Position numbers and translations under genes: made by a program
In this document: positions 29,117 to 38,286 of the stretch, piece by piece
Position numbering within the stretch: the stretch's first letter is position 1
Layout: every line of letters begins with the position of its first letter
Assembly: GCF_000025005.1 (NCBI RefSeq)
Contig: NC_013526.1
Coordinates: 806,001 to 870,000 of the forward strand
Direction of reading: 5' to 3'
Length of the DNA stretch: 64,000 nucleotides
Source: Thermobaculum terrenum ATCC BAA-798
Lineage (GTDB): Bacteria > Chloroflexota > Chloroflexia > Thermobaculales > Thermobaculaceae
The notes under the pieces: model-generated
What the model was told of the DNA's origin: nothing
Seen by the model: the letters and a program-made list of their open reading frames with translations, nothing else
The model's database searches: none

Positions 29117-32100
29117 ATGGAGCCATATCAACTGTATGATCCCACACGCAACCGGCAGATGACCGGCAGGGAAGCCAGGGACAAGCTGTACGACTTCCTG
29201 CGCAGAGGGCTAATGGGACCTGCCCCCTATGGTGCTCCTCTGGACATCAACCAGCCGATCTCCTTTCAGTCCTGGGAGGAAGCCGCTGGGCCCTGGGTAC
29301 AGCAGGGCACCGGCGAGGAGATCCTGTGGCGCGACCCGCCACTGGTACGCTACAGCGTGGGAGTGCTCTTCCCAAGGGACATGCCCAGGGATGAAGTAGA
29401 GCAGGAGCTGGAGGAAGCTGCGGAGGAGTGGGCTACTTCGGAGGCAACTCCTCCACAGAGCCGGAACCATGACAGCAGTAGCAGGGGAGATATGGACCAG
29501 GTGTCGAGCGACCCCCTCGAAGAGGATGAAGAAGGCGATATATCTCTCTCGAGATACAGACAACCCTCGAGCATGGGCATCAGCTTACTGGCGAGGCTCC
29601 GCCGCGGCTCCCGCCTGGTGGTCACTGTTACCGGGGGGCAGTACTCCTTCCTGGAAGCCCAAGTGATGGGCCAACAACGTGCCATGTACCTCAGGCGACC
29701 GGTCACGCTGTTGGCCGAGGCCGGACCTGAGGACATAGCTCAAAGGGGTATCCACAAATTGGTACCAGCCGCAAGCGAGACCCATGGCCTCGAGCTCGAG
29801 GTGCTCGTTACCTCGCGCCCTATGCGGGACGACCAGTACCTGCTGACCGTGTCGCTAGTCAATAACACTCCTTACGATCACCCCGGCAGCGATGAATACA
29901 GGCGCTACAAGTCCGAGAGGTGCCTCTTCCAGTCAAGCTTAGAGGTCGAGGTGCGGGGAGATGGTGATTCGGGCATACTGCCCTACCCCTCCAGAGAGCT
30001 GCAATCGATGGTCGACGATGAGGAGGAGTCCATTAGGCTACTGTACCGCAAGCACCAAATCTTCGGTGTGGGGCACGGCTGCGCTGCCGACTGGGAGCTG
30101 GACCCCTCAGGCGAGCGAGCGCGCAAGGTCATGGCCGAGTGCATGCCCAAGGTGGAGGTGCCGAGCGTCACCCCCGACATCCGGCTGGAAGACGGCTCGC
30201 TGCTGGAGATACCTATGGCGCCGCTGGCGGGACTGGTACCAGGCGACGACGGGCTGCGCTCGCTGGAGAGGATGCTCGACCTCTACGCCAGATGGATCGC
30301 AGATCGCAAGCGGGAGATCGAGACGCTGGAGGACACATACCAGGAGGCAGCCTACAGGCACATGGAGGAATGCGAGCGCTGCCTGGCTCGCATGCGAGAA
30401 GGTCTACGCTACCTGCAGGAGAACACCATGGCCAGAAGGGCCTTCCAGCTCGCCAACCGCGCCATGCTCCTCCAGCAGATAACGTCCCGCAGGCCGACTC
30501 GCGCGGCCACCATCACCGAGGATAACCGCCTGCAATTCAGGGGTGAGTACGTCCCCCCGGATCCCGCATCGCCAGGAAGGGGTATAGGGAGGTGGCGCCC
30601 CTTCCAGGCAGCTTTTATCCTGATGAATCTGCGCTCCATCGCCGAGGGGAACCACCCCGATCGCGAGACGGTGGAGCTGATATGGTTCCCCACTGGCGGA
30701 GGCAAGACCGAAGCTTACCTCGGGCTGACGGCGTTCTCGCTCTTCCTACGCCGGCTCAGGGACCCAGAGGATTGTGGGGTGCACGTGATCATGCGCTATA
30801 CCCTGAGGCTGCTCACCACTCAGCAGTTCCAGCGTGCTTCGAGCCTCATCCTCGCCATGGAGAAGATCCGCAGGGAGAACCCCGCAGAGCTGGGGCAAGA
30901 ACCCTTCTCCATAGGTATCTGGCTTGGCCAAAGCACAACCCCCAACACCCGTAAGGACGCCGTTAGTAGCTTAGGTCAACTGCAAAGATCTGACAAAAGC
31001 ACCGAGAATCCCTTCCTCCTGCAGAAATGCCCCTGGTGCGGCGCACAAATGGGGCCCATAGATCGAGGTAACTCCAGCAGGAGGAGAGGGAATAACACCA
31101 GGCGAGTGCTGGGTTACGAGAGGATAGGCAATACCGTAGCCTTCTGCTGTCCAGATAAGAGCTGCGAGTTCTCGGACAGGCTGCCAATCTACGTCATCGA
31201 TGAGGACATCTACGAGTTTCGCCCATCGCTCGTGATAGGCACAGTAGATAAGTTCGCCATGCTGGCTTGGCGCCCAGAAGCCAGGACCCTATTTGGGTTG
31301 GACGATCAAGGCCAGAGGATTCTATCTCCACCAGGGCTTATCATCCAGGACGAGCTCCACCTCATATCCGGTCCCCTCGGGTCCATGGTGGGACTCTTCG
31401 AGGCCGTGATAGAAGACCTCTGCACCGACAGGCGCGGCGCCCAACCCATCAAGCCCAAGATCATAAGCTCCACAGCGACGGTACGCCGCCACAAGGAGCA
31501 GATCAAAGCGCTGTACAACCGCGATCGGGTGACCCTGTTTCCGTCACCCGGGCTGGAGGTGAACGAGTCATTCTTCAGCAGCATAGATAGAATGGATGAT
31601 GGCAGCCTGGCCCCCGGCAGGATGTACGTGGGAGTGTTCTCCCCAGGCACCAGGTCCCTGGTCACCACCAGCGTGCGAACCTTTGGCTCGCTGCTGCAGG
31701 CAAGTTACGAACTGCCTGAAGACAAGCGAGATCCCTGGTGGACCCTGATGATCTTCTACAACAGCCTAAGGGAGCTGGGAACCGGTCTGTCCCTGTTCGA
31801 CTACAGGATCGGAGAGTACATGAGGGCGATGAACAGGCGCCGCGGCCGGGAAAACAGCACACGGTTCATCTACCGCAACAGAGTCATCGAGCTCACCAGC
31901 CGCATCCGTAACGACCAGGTCCCTCAAGCGCTCGAGGAGCTGGCCAGAAGATACAGTCCTGCGGACGAGAGGAGCGATGGGGTCCGTGCCCTGGATGCCT
32001 GCCTGGCCTCCAACATAATCGAGGTGGGGATCGACGTAGAGCGGCTGTCGCTCATGGCAGTGGTCTGCCAACCCAAGGCCACGGCCCAGTACATTCAGGT

Positions 32101-32638
32101 GACCGGACGTGTGGGGCGCCGCTGGCGAGACCAACCAGGCCTGGTCGTGATCTTATATAATCAGGCACGTCCGAGGGATCGCTCGCACTTCGAGCACTTC
32201 CGTGCCTACCACGAGCGCCTGTACGCCCAGATAGAGCCGATGACGCTCACGCCGTTCTCCCAGCCGGCGATGGAGCGGTCGCTTCACGCCGCACTCGTGG
32301 CCTATGTGCGGCAGTACAGCAGGATCGACCAGCCTCCTTCGCCTGTGCCTGAGGACCTCATAGCCAGCTTCCGGTCACTTGTGCGGGAGCGGGTTAGGTC
32401 GGTGGACCCAGATGAGCTGCCTGCCCTGGAGAAGATCCTGGAGATGCGCCTCAGGCAGTGGCGGGCCTGGGAACCCGAGCACTGGGAGGTAAAGAAGGAC
32501 GATCTGGGACTCATGTACCGTGCCGGAGAGTACATCGATCCCGAGATAGCCAGCATCTCCTGGGAGGTACAGCAGTCGATGCGCAGCGTTGATGCTGAGT
32601 GTAGATTAAAGATCACATACAGCTACATCAAAGACTAA
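29117..32638 (+). CDS. drmA: DISARM helicase DrmA
   Basis: A 1173-residue protein starting at ATG 29117 after GGAGGGAGCG. The central ATPase motif is WFPTGGGKTEAYLGL (near 522-536), with RYTLRLLTTQQFQR after it and LIIQDELHLISGP (near 741) as the DExH box. STATVRRHKEQI is motif III. A zinc ribbon of CPWCGAQM and CCPDKSCEF (637-685) interrupts the lobes. The second lobe ends with NIIEVGIDVERLSLM and TGRVGRRWRDQPGLV (near 970-1000). This set and order are specific for DrmA, the SF2 helicase common to all DISARM classes, which acts with DrmB on incoming DNA. An acidic insert lies at 105-150. Confidence 0.9.
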   Translation: MEPYQLYDPTRNRQMTGREARDKLYDFLRRGLMGPAPYGAPLDINQPISFQSWEEAAGPWVQQGTGEEILWRDPPLVRYSVGVLFPRDMPRDEVEQELEEAAEEWATSEATPPQSRNHDSSSRGDMDQVSSDPLEEDEEGDISLSRYRQPSSMGISLLARLRRGSRLVVTVTGGQYSFLEAQVMGQQRAMYLRRPVTLLAEAGPEDIAQRGIHKLVPAASETHGLELEVLVTSRPMRDDQYLLTVSLVNNTPYDHPGSDEYRRYKSERCLFQSSLEVEVRGDGDSGILPYPSRELQSMVDDEEESIRLLYRKHQIFGVGHGCAADWELDPSGERARKVMAECMPKVEVPSVTPDIRLEDGSLLEIPMAPLAGLVPGDDGLRSLERMLDLYARWIADRKREIETLEDTYQEAAYRHMEECERCLARMREGLRYLQENTMARRAFQLANRAMLLQQITSRRPTRAATITEDNRLQFRGEYVPPDPASPGRGIGRWRPFQAAFILMNLRSIAEGNHPDRETVELIWFPTGGGKTEAYLGLTAFSLFLRRLRDPEDCGVHVIMRYTLRLLTTQQFQRASSLILAMEKIRRENPAELGQEPFSIGIWLGQSTTPNTRKDAVSSLGQLQRSDKSTENPFLLQKCPWCGAQMGPIDRGNSSRRRGNNTRRVLGYERIGNTVAFCCPDKSCEFSDRLPIYVIDEDIYEFRPSLVIGTVDKFAMLAWRPEARTLFGLDDQGQRILSPPGLIIQDELHLISGPLGSMVGLFEAVIEDLCTDRRGAQPIKPKIISSTATVRRHKEQIKALYNRDRVTLFPSPGLEVNESFFSSIDRMDDGSLAPGRMYVGVFSPGTRSLVTTSVRTFGSLLQASYELPEDKRDPWWTLMIFYNSLRELGTGLSLFDYRIGEYMRAMNRRRGRENSTRFIYRNRVIELTSRIRNDQVPQALEELARRYSPADERSDGVRALDACLASNIIEVGIDVERLSLMAVVCQPKATAQYIQVTGRVGRRWRDQPGLVVILYNQARPRDRSHFEHFRAYHERLYAQIEPMTLTPFSQPAMERSLHAALVAYVRQYSRIDQPPSPVPEDLIASFRSLVRERVRSVDPDELPALEKILEMRLRQWRAWEPEHWEVKKDDLGLMYRAGEYIDPEIASISWEVQQSMRSVDAECRLKITYSYIKD

Positions 32639-32673
32639 GAGCTCAGTGGATCGAACATCTTGGAGGTCAACCA

Positions 32674-34599
32674 GTGAACGAGGCACCCATACGAAGAAGA
32701 CAACTCATCACGACTTCTGGCGTGGGCGGTATGATCACAGCCCCGGACGGTACATCCCTGCTGATCGCCGGCCTGGACCACTGGTACGAGAGCCGAGACG
32801 GCGAGCTCAAAGAGGATGAGTTCGTGGTCCGGGAGTGGAGGCTGGAGCGCTTGTTAGGGGTCAGCCACTTCCGTCTGCCCCCCGATTTTCGCAAGGGAGG
32901 GGGTGACAACCTATACATCAGCATACCGGCGCTGCGCTTCCCAAGGTGGCATAGATGCATCCTATGCAATAAGCTGGTCAAGCGCAAACTAACCGACTCC
33001 TCACGGGACAGGGATCACAAATGTCCAAAGAACAATTACGGTCCATGCCGGCTTTACCAGGTGCCAATGGTCGCCGTGTGCCCCAAAGGACATATGGAGG
33101 ACTTCCCTTTCGTGGAGTGGGTGCACAGGACTTTGCATCCCACCTGCCAAGGGCCGCTTAAGATGTACGCCACTGGCACGGGGTTCTCTCTAGGTTCCAT
33201 AGAGATCAGTTGCGAGGGGTGCGGCAAGAAACGCACCCTCTATGGGCTGGTGGGATCAGACGTCACCCGTCGTAGTATAAGCATCTTGGGCAGTAAGCAG
33301 GATATACAGGACACAAGCGACATGGACGTGGAACCTGGTAAAGGCTACACGTGCCGGGGTCACAAGCCATGGCTGGGGGATGGAGTCCCTACCAGTGGGT
33401 GTGGCGAAGACATGTCCCTTTCCATGCGCACCTCCACCAACGTCTACTTTCCTAACACCATCGCCTCGCTCTTCATCCCCAAGGACACGGATACAGACCA
33501 TCTACGCCGGCTGCTGGAATCCCCCTCTTATATAAGGACCATAGAGACCCTGCTGCGTGCGAATCTGAGACCCAGCGCGCAGCTGCTGAGAAGGCATCAC
33601 CGACCTGATCCCCTCGAACCATACACGGACGAGGATATAGACGCAGTCCTTGAGCAGATCATTCAGGAGATGAACACTGGGCAGCCGGACACCAAGCCCG
33701 AGCCCAGTGGAGAGGCAAGCCTGCTGCAGTCTGAGTACCAGGTCCTCAGCAGCGCCAAGAGCAGGAAAAACCCATCAGCAAAGGCTCAGGAGCTCATCAC
33801 CGAAAAGATGGATCTGGACGCCTACGATGCGAAGGTAGCCGAGTACCTCGAGAGCGTGGTGTTGGTCAAGAAGCTCAGGGTCACCCGAGTGTTCGTAGGC
33901 TTCAGCCGCTACGAGTCCTTGGAGATCGAATTCGACCCCAGCATGCTCTGGCGCAACCCCCCTGATCCAGAGAATAGGTGGCTGCCGGCCGACGTCAGCT
34001 ACGGTGAGGGCATATTCCTCGCGCTCAACAGCGGCAGGTTGCAACAGTGGGAGTCGGCAGAGACTGTCGGTCAGAGGGTAGAGCGGATCAAGGCTAACCT
34101 CCGCAGATTCCGAGGCATGTCCTTCCTCAAACGACACGCCCATCCCAGGCACGTGCTCCTGCACACCCTGGCCCATCTGCTCATGCGCCGCCTGGCATTC
34201 GAATCCGGCTACAGCCTCACATCCCTGCACGAGAGGATATACAGCGAGGGTGACATGGCTGGCATACTCATATATACCTCTGAGGGGGATGTCAAGGGAA
34301 CGTTGGGAGGATTGGTGCGCATGGGACTTCCCCAGAAGCTCGAGGGAATATTCCTGCGCGCGCTGGAGGAGGCCACATGGTGCTCCTCAGATCCTGTATG
34401 CATGGAGTCGGTAGGTGGCGACGTCTTGGGGCTGCCTAGCTTCAACCTGGCGGCCTGCCACGCATGCGCCCTCCTGCCGGAGACCTCTTGCCAGGAGATG
34501 AACCACCTGCTGGATCGCGCCCTTGTGGTGGGCACGCCCGAGGATCAAGATATAGGCTTCTTCAAGGATTTGGTAAAAACCGCTATCGGCATAACCTAG
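32674..34599 (+). CDS. drmB: DISARM DUF1998 protein DrmB
   Basis: A 641-residue protein starting at GTG 32674 after TTGGAGGTC. The N-terminus RRRQLITTSGVGGMITAPDG and the following Cys groups (CILCNKLV, CPKNNYGPC, CEGCGKK and a Cys near 249) are typical. The C-terminal DUF1998 region has HVLLHTLAHLLMRRLAFESG, GILIYTSEGDVKGTLGGLVR and CHACALLPETSCQEMNHLLD, with probable zinc ligands near 608-617. DrmB is the second core DISARM subunit and forms a complex with DrmA. The gene lies 35 bases after drmA and ends at a bidirectional terminator, so it closes the operon. No drmC follows. Confidence 0.9.
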   Translation: MNEAPIRRRQLITTSGVGGMITAPDGTSLLIAGLDHWYESRDGELKEDEFVVREWRLERLLGVSHFRLPPDFRKGGGDNLYISIPALRFPRWHRCILCNKLVKRKLTDSSRDRDHKCPKNNYGPCRLYQVPMVAVCPKGHMEDFPFVEWVHRTLHPTCQGPLKMYATGTGFSLGSIEISCEGCGKKRTLYGLVGSDVTRRSISILGSKQDIQDTSDMDVEPGKGYTCRGHKPWLGDGVPTSGCGEDMSLSMRTSTNVYFPNTIASLFIPKDTDTDHLRRLLESPSYIRTIETLLRANLRPSAQLLRRHHRPDPLEPYTDEDIDAVLEQIIQEMNTGQPDTKPEPSGEASLLQSEYQVLSSAKSRKNPSAKAQELITEKMDLDAYDAKVAEYLESVVLVKKLRVTRVFVGFSRYESLEIEFDPSMLWRNPPDPENRWLPADVSYGEGIFLALNSGRLQQWESAETVGQRVERIKANLRRFRGMSFLKRHAHPRHVLLHTLAHLLMRRLAFESGYSLTSLHERIYSEGDMAGILIYTSEGDVKGTLGGLVRMGLPQKLEGIFLRALEEATWCSSDPVCMESVGGDVLGLPSFNLAACHACALLPETSCQEMNHLLDRALVVGTPEDQDIGFFKDLVKTAIGIT

Positions 34600-34601
34600 A
34601 G

Positions 34602-34635
34602 GATGGTGCAGCCCGATAGATGGGGCTGCACCATC
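34602..34635. terminator. Bidirectional terminator after drmB
   Basis: GATGGTGCAGCCC (34602-34614) and GGGCTGCACCATC (34623-34635) form a perfect 13-bp stem with an 8-base loop, between convergent genes. Confidence 0.75.
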
Positions 34636-34668
34636 GCACTTCACCGGCGACATCCCAGGGGGAATAGC

Positions 34669-34977
34669 CTACATGAGAGGCCTGCCCCAGTAAGGCGGGA
34701 CCACGCCCAGGTCACACAGCACATCGCGCAAGTACCACCAAAACTCGTCCGTGTCCACAAAATCAAAGCCCTGGGTCTCTATGGCTACCTGCTGGAGCAC
34801 GCTGTAGTTACGATCGACGTTCACCTTAACGCGGATGTTGTAGTCCTTCAGGTAATCTATCACCATGTGCTGGAGCAGCAGGAGCTGGAAGTCATCGGTT
34901 ATGCCTCCGATCAAGGTAAGCGTCAACACGCCCTGAGGCTCGTGCATGATCACTAGATCGTCCTCGCGCCCCCACAT
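34669..34977 (-). CDS. Small hypothetical protein
   Basis: A 102-residue soluble protein starting at ATG 34977 after GGGAGGTGTG, a strong ribosome site. The sequence is rich in hydrophobic and acidic residues: TLTLIGGITDDFQLLLLQHM near 19-38, then IDYLKDYNIRVKVNVDRNY, ending with Trp/Tyr-rich EFWWYLRDVL. No family was recognised. It converges on drmB with a shared terminator and is probably not part of that operon. It follows the ROK gene in the same orientation, but a 123-base gap separates them. Confidence 0.6.
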   Translation of the reverse strand: MWGREDDLVIMHEPQGVLTLTLIGGITDDFQLLLLQHMVIDYLKDYNIRVKVNVDRNYSVLQQVAIETQGFDFVDTDEFWWYLRDVLCDLGVVPPYWGRPLM

Positions 34978-35100
34978 AACACACCTCCCTATAAAGCCCT
35001 GGGTGGAGTAACCCCTACCCTAATTTCTATTGTCCACCACCCCCGTGACAGCTATTATGTCAATGGGGCAATAGAGGCGCGAAGGCTCACCTCGTGGAAG

Positions 35101-36357
35101 CTAGGGAATAGAAGTACGGCGGCGTCCCTGAGCTACCTTGGGAATAGCTTCCACAGGCTGGCTGAGGACCCTGTCGTACACGGTAGCGATGCCTCCGAGG
35201 ACGCAAGACTCCCTGCCCAGCGCTGCCAGCTCCAAGCGCAGGGGCTGCACCAGCCACCTGAGCCCGCGATGCTCCAAGGTCTCCCGTATGGTCGGGAGCA
35301 TGAGATCTCCCCCCATGCTCAGCATCCCACCCAGCACTACGATCTCAGGATTGAGCACGTTCACCAGGTTGGCTATACCAAGCCCCACGTCCCGAGCGAC
35401 CTCGTTGAGCACCCCCCGCGCCAGGCGATCGCCTGCGCGGGCGGCCTCGAGCACCGTAGGCACCGTGAGGTGATCATCCCGAGCCCAACTCGGGGTCTCG
35501 CCTGCACGCCGCAGCGCCTCAAGCATCCGGCGCACGAGAGCACTCTCGCTAGCCAGGGTCTCCCAGCAACCCCTGTTACCGCACCCACATATGGGACCGT
35601 CTTCGACCATCGTCATATGGCCGACCTCGCCCGAGAAGCCCATCGCACCGCGCATGATCTGGCCGCCAAGCACGATCCCCCCGCCCACCCCTACTCCAGC
35701 GCTTATGTAGAGCACGCAGTTGTAGCCGCGAGCGACCCCGAAGTAGCTCTCACCCAGTGCCGCCATGTTCGCCTCGTTCTCCACGTACACGGTGAACGGG
35801 AAGCGCTCCTCGAACATCGATCGAACAGGTACGTCCCGCCATCCCAAGTTGGGCGCAAATAACAGGTGGCCTCTGGGCACATCCACCAGCCCGGGCACAC
35901 CCACGCCCAGCCCGAGCACCTGCCCGTATTCCTTGTCGGTAAGCTCTACACCCTCTTGTATGAGGTCCGCAGCTAGCCCGAGCACCTCCTCCGGCGACTT
36001 GCCATCTGTGAGCTCAACCCAGCGCTTCCATATGATTTGTGAGCTGAAGTCAGCAATGGCCAAAGCTATGAAATCCACCCCCACTTCCATCCCAATGATC
36101 CGTCCAGCATGCGGATCCAGCTCCAGCAGCCTGCCCGGCCGTCCCACATCATCCGTGGCCTCTATGCCCACCTCCCACACAAGTCCTGCGCGGGTGAGCT
36201 CGTTGATGAGGCTGGATACGGTGGCCCTGTTGAGGCCGGTAATGGCCGCCAAGGATGCCCTGGAGAGGGGTGAATGCTCCCGTAGGACGTTGAGGACTAT
36301 CGAGAGGTTCAGCTCCCTCACCAGGGCCTGATCACCCGTATGCTTACCCGTAGGCAA
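35101..36357 (-). CDS. ROK family transcriptional regulator
   Basis: A 418-residue protein. Residues about 15-75 form a winged helix-turn-helix (SRASLAAITGLNRATVSSLINELTRAGLV). The remainder is the ROK sugar-kinase-like domain: GLGVGVPGLVD, VYVENEANMAALGE, ISAGVGVGGGIVLGGQI and the zinc-binding GHMTMVEDGPICGCGNRGCWE. This is the NagC/XylR/Mlc type of repressor, relieved by a sugar. It is downstream of, and in line with, the ABC importer genes on the minus strand. An inverted repeat with TTGTTTG and CAAACAA arms upstream of that operon is a plausible operator. Confidence 0.9.
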   Translation of the reverse strand: MPTGKHTGDQALVRELNLSIVLNVLREHSPLSRASLAAITGLNRATVSSLINELTRAGLVWEVGIEATDDVGRPGRLLELDPHAGRIIGMEVGVDFIALAIADFSSQIIWKRWVELTDGKSPEEVLGLAADLIQEGVELTDKEYGQVLGLGVGVPGLVDVPRGHLLFAPNLGWRDVPVRSMFEERFPFTVYVENEANMAALGESYFGVARGYNCVLYISAGVGVGGGIVLGGQIMRGAMGFSGEVGHMTMVEDGPICGCGNRGCWETLASESALVRRMLEALRRAGETPSWARDDHLTVPTVLEAARAGDRLARGVLNEVARDVGLGIANLVNVLNPEIVVLGGMLSMGGDLMLPTIRETLEHRGLRWLVQPLRLELAALGRESCVLGGIATVYDRVLSQPVEAIPKVAQGRRRTSIP

Positions 36358-36440
36358 TATCCTCCACCCCCTTCGCTGTGTTGAGTCTGCACTCCTGCGA
36401 GCAGCTTAGGACAATTATAATGCCTGCCTACCGCAAGTCA

Positions 36441-37295
36441 TCATCCCTTGACAGCCCCAGCTGTCAGCCCAGAGACTATGTGCCGCTCGGCGAATAGGTA
36501 GAAGATGATCGTAGGCACTAGCGACAGAGTCACGAAAGCCAGCACCATCGCCCAATCTGTGCTGTGCTGGCCCTGGAACTGCATGATCCCCAGCGGCAGG
36601 GTGTAGTTCTGCTGGCTGTTGAGCACGAGCAGAGGCAGGAAGAAGTTGTTCCAGCTAGCAACCAACGTCAGCACGAACACTGCAGCCAGGGCCGGCCGCA
36701 CCAGCGGGAGGAGGATGCGCAAGAAGAAGCCTACATACCCCACACCGTCGATAAAGGCCGCCTCCTCGAGCTCCTTGGGTACAGCGGCAAAAAACCCTCG
36801 CAGGATGACTATGTTGCTGGGCAACCCGAACGCTACCTGGGGCAACACCACCGCCCACAGGGTGTCTATCAAGTGAAACTGACGAAGGGTGATGTAGAGA
36901 GGCAGGATCGCCACGGCTATAGGGAAGAGCAAGCCCAAGGTGAAGAACCCAAACAGCAGCTCCCTGCCTGGAAACTGGAGACGCGAGAAGACGAAAGCTG
37001 GCATGCTGGACAGCACCAGCACACCGATGGCCGTCAGCAGCATGACGATCGTGCTATTGCGCAGCTCCTGCCAGAAGGTGGGCTCGGAAAGCACCGAACG
37101 GTAGTTGGACCATTGGGGAGTGGACGGTAGCCCGAACGGGTTGGCGAACAACTCAGCGTTCGTCTTGAGACCCCCTAGTGCCGCGGTCACCAGCGGGACC
37201 AGCACCAGTAATGCAACGAACAAGCAGAGCCCGAACCTGATGAACTTGAGCGCCTGCCTGGAAGCAGGCGGGGAATAGCTAACACTTGCCACCAC
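36441..37295 (-). CDS. Sugar ABC transporter permease (MalG-like), second system
   Basis: A protein of about 284 residues with six helices and the EAA loop (ELEEAAFIDGVGYVGFFLRI). It ends with SGLTAGAVKG, the usual tail of CUT1 MalG-type subunits. Two tandem GTG codons (37295 and 37292) follow GGAGG by 3 and 6 bases, so the second may be the real start. It lies close behind its partner permease. Confidence 0.92.
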   Translation of the reverse strand: MVASVSYSPPASRQALKFIRFGLCLFVALLVLVPLVTAALGGLKTNAELFANPFGLPSTPQWSNYRSVLSEPTFWQELRNSTIVMLLTAIGVLVLSSMPAFVFSRLQFPGRELLFGFFTLGLLFPIAVAILPLYITLRQFHLIDTLWAVVLPQVAFGLPSNIVILRGFFAAVPKELEEAAFIDGVGYVGFFLRILLPLVRPALAAVFVLTLVASWNNFFLPLLVLNSQQNYTLPLGIMQFQGQHSTDWAMVLAFVTLSLVPTIIFYLFAERHIVSGLTAGAVKG

Positions 37296-37303
37296 ACACC
37301 TCC

Positions 37304-38233
37304 TTAGGAGTAATCCCTGCTCATTATCTGGCGCTGATAGAAGATCGCGAACGCCAGACAGATCACGAACAGCACCACGGCCACAGCCGAGCCGTAACCT
37401 ATGGCAAATCTCTGGAAGCCAAACTTATATAGATAAGTGGCCATCGTCTCGCTGGCGTTGACGGGACCGCCTGTCGTCATCACCCATATAAGGTCGAATA
37501 TCTGCAGCGAGCCCAGCACCGAGAGGAAAACGCTCAGGCGGATCGTCCTACCCAGCAGCGGGATGGTGACATAGCGCAGCTTCCGCCAGGTGCTGGCGCC
37601 ATCGATCTCAGCTGCCTCCTCCAGCTCCGAGGGTATGTCCTGCAGTCCGGCCGTGTACAGGATGAAGTGCAGACCAAAGTACTTCCAGGTGATCACCACG
37701 AACAGGGCGTAGAGGACGATACCTGGATCTCCTAACCATCCTATGGGCTTGAAGCCCGGGATCACCGCCCCTAGCAGGGCGTTCATCAACCCGTTCTGAG
37801 GGTTATAGATGAAGGACCATATCACGCCGGTGACGACCTCCGAGAGGACGTAAGGCAGGAAGAATATCATTCGGAAGGCTGCCCTACCTGGCACCCCACC
37901 CCGGAGCAGCAGCGCCAGCGCCAGCGCCAAGGGCAGCTGGATACATATCGATAGCGCGACTATGATCAGGTTATGCCCCAAGGCAGATATGAATACCCTG
38001 TCCCGCAGGATAAGCTCATAGTTGCCCAGCCCCACGAAGTGTTGCAAAGGGCCCAGGCCGTTCCACCTGTACAGGCTATAGAACACCGCCTGGGCCATGG
38101 GCAAAAGAACCAGCCAGATGTATATAACGGCCGGTGGCACCAGAAAACCCAGCACTACTAACAGCTTGCTCCACCGAATACTCCTAGCACGCACACCGTA
38201 GGCCACAGCGGACTTGGTAGCTCCTGAGCTCAT
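37304..38233 (-). CDS. Sugar ABC transporter permease (MalF-like), second system
   Basis: A 309-residue protein with six helices. ATG 38233 was chosen because GGAGGAG lies five bases ahead; an in-frame TTG at 38248 lies inside that site. It carries the EAA loop (SELEEAAEIDGASTWRKLRY) and MalF-type helices such as VLGFLVPPAVIYIWLVLLPM. It pairs with the following permease. A 10-bp hairpin between the binding-protein stop and this start may lower its expression relative to the binding protein. Confidence 0.92.
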   Translation of the reverse strand: MSSGATKSAVAYGVRARSIRWSKLLVVLGFLVPPAVIYIWLVLLPMAQAVFYSLYRWNGLGPLQHFVGLGNYELILRDRVFISALGHNLIIVALSICIQLPLALALALLLRGGVPGRAAFRMIFFLPYVLSEVVTGVIWSFIYNPQNGLMNALLGAVIPGFKPIGWLGDPGIVLYALFVVITWKYFGLHFILYTAGLQDIPSELEEAAEIDGASTWRKLRYVTIPLLGRTIRLSVFLSVLGSLQIFDLIWVMTTGGPVNASETMATYLYKFGFQRFAIGYGSAVAVVLFVICLAFAIFYQRQIMSRDYS

Positions 38234-38251
38234 GTAATCTCCTCCCAAAAG

Positions 38252-38275
38252 GGCGCCCGGGAGTTCCCGGGCGCC
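38252..38275 (-). terminator. Intra-operon hairpin (partial terminator) between binding protein and permease
   Basis: GGCGCCCGGG and CCCGGGCGCC form a perfect stem with a four-base loop just after the binding-protein stop codon. Such stems commonly protect the upstream message and limit read-through. Confidence 0.65.
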
Positions 38276-38286
38276 TATCTTAAGAT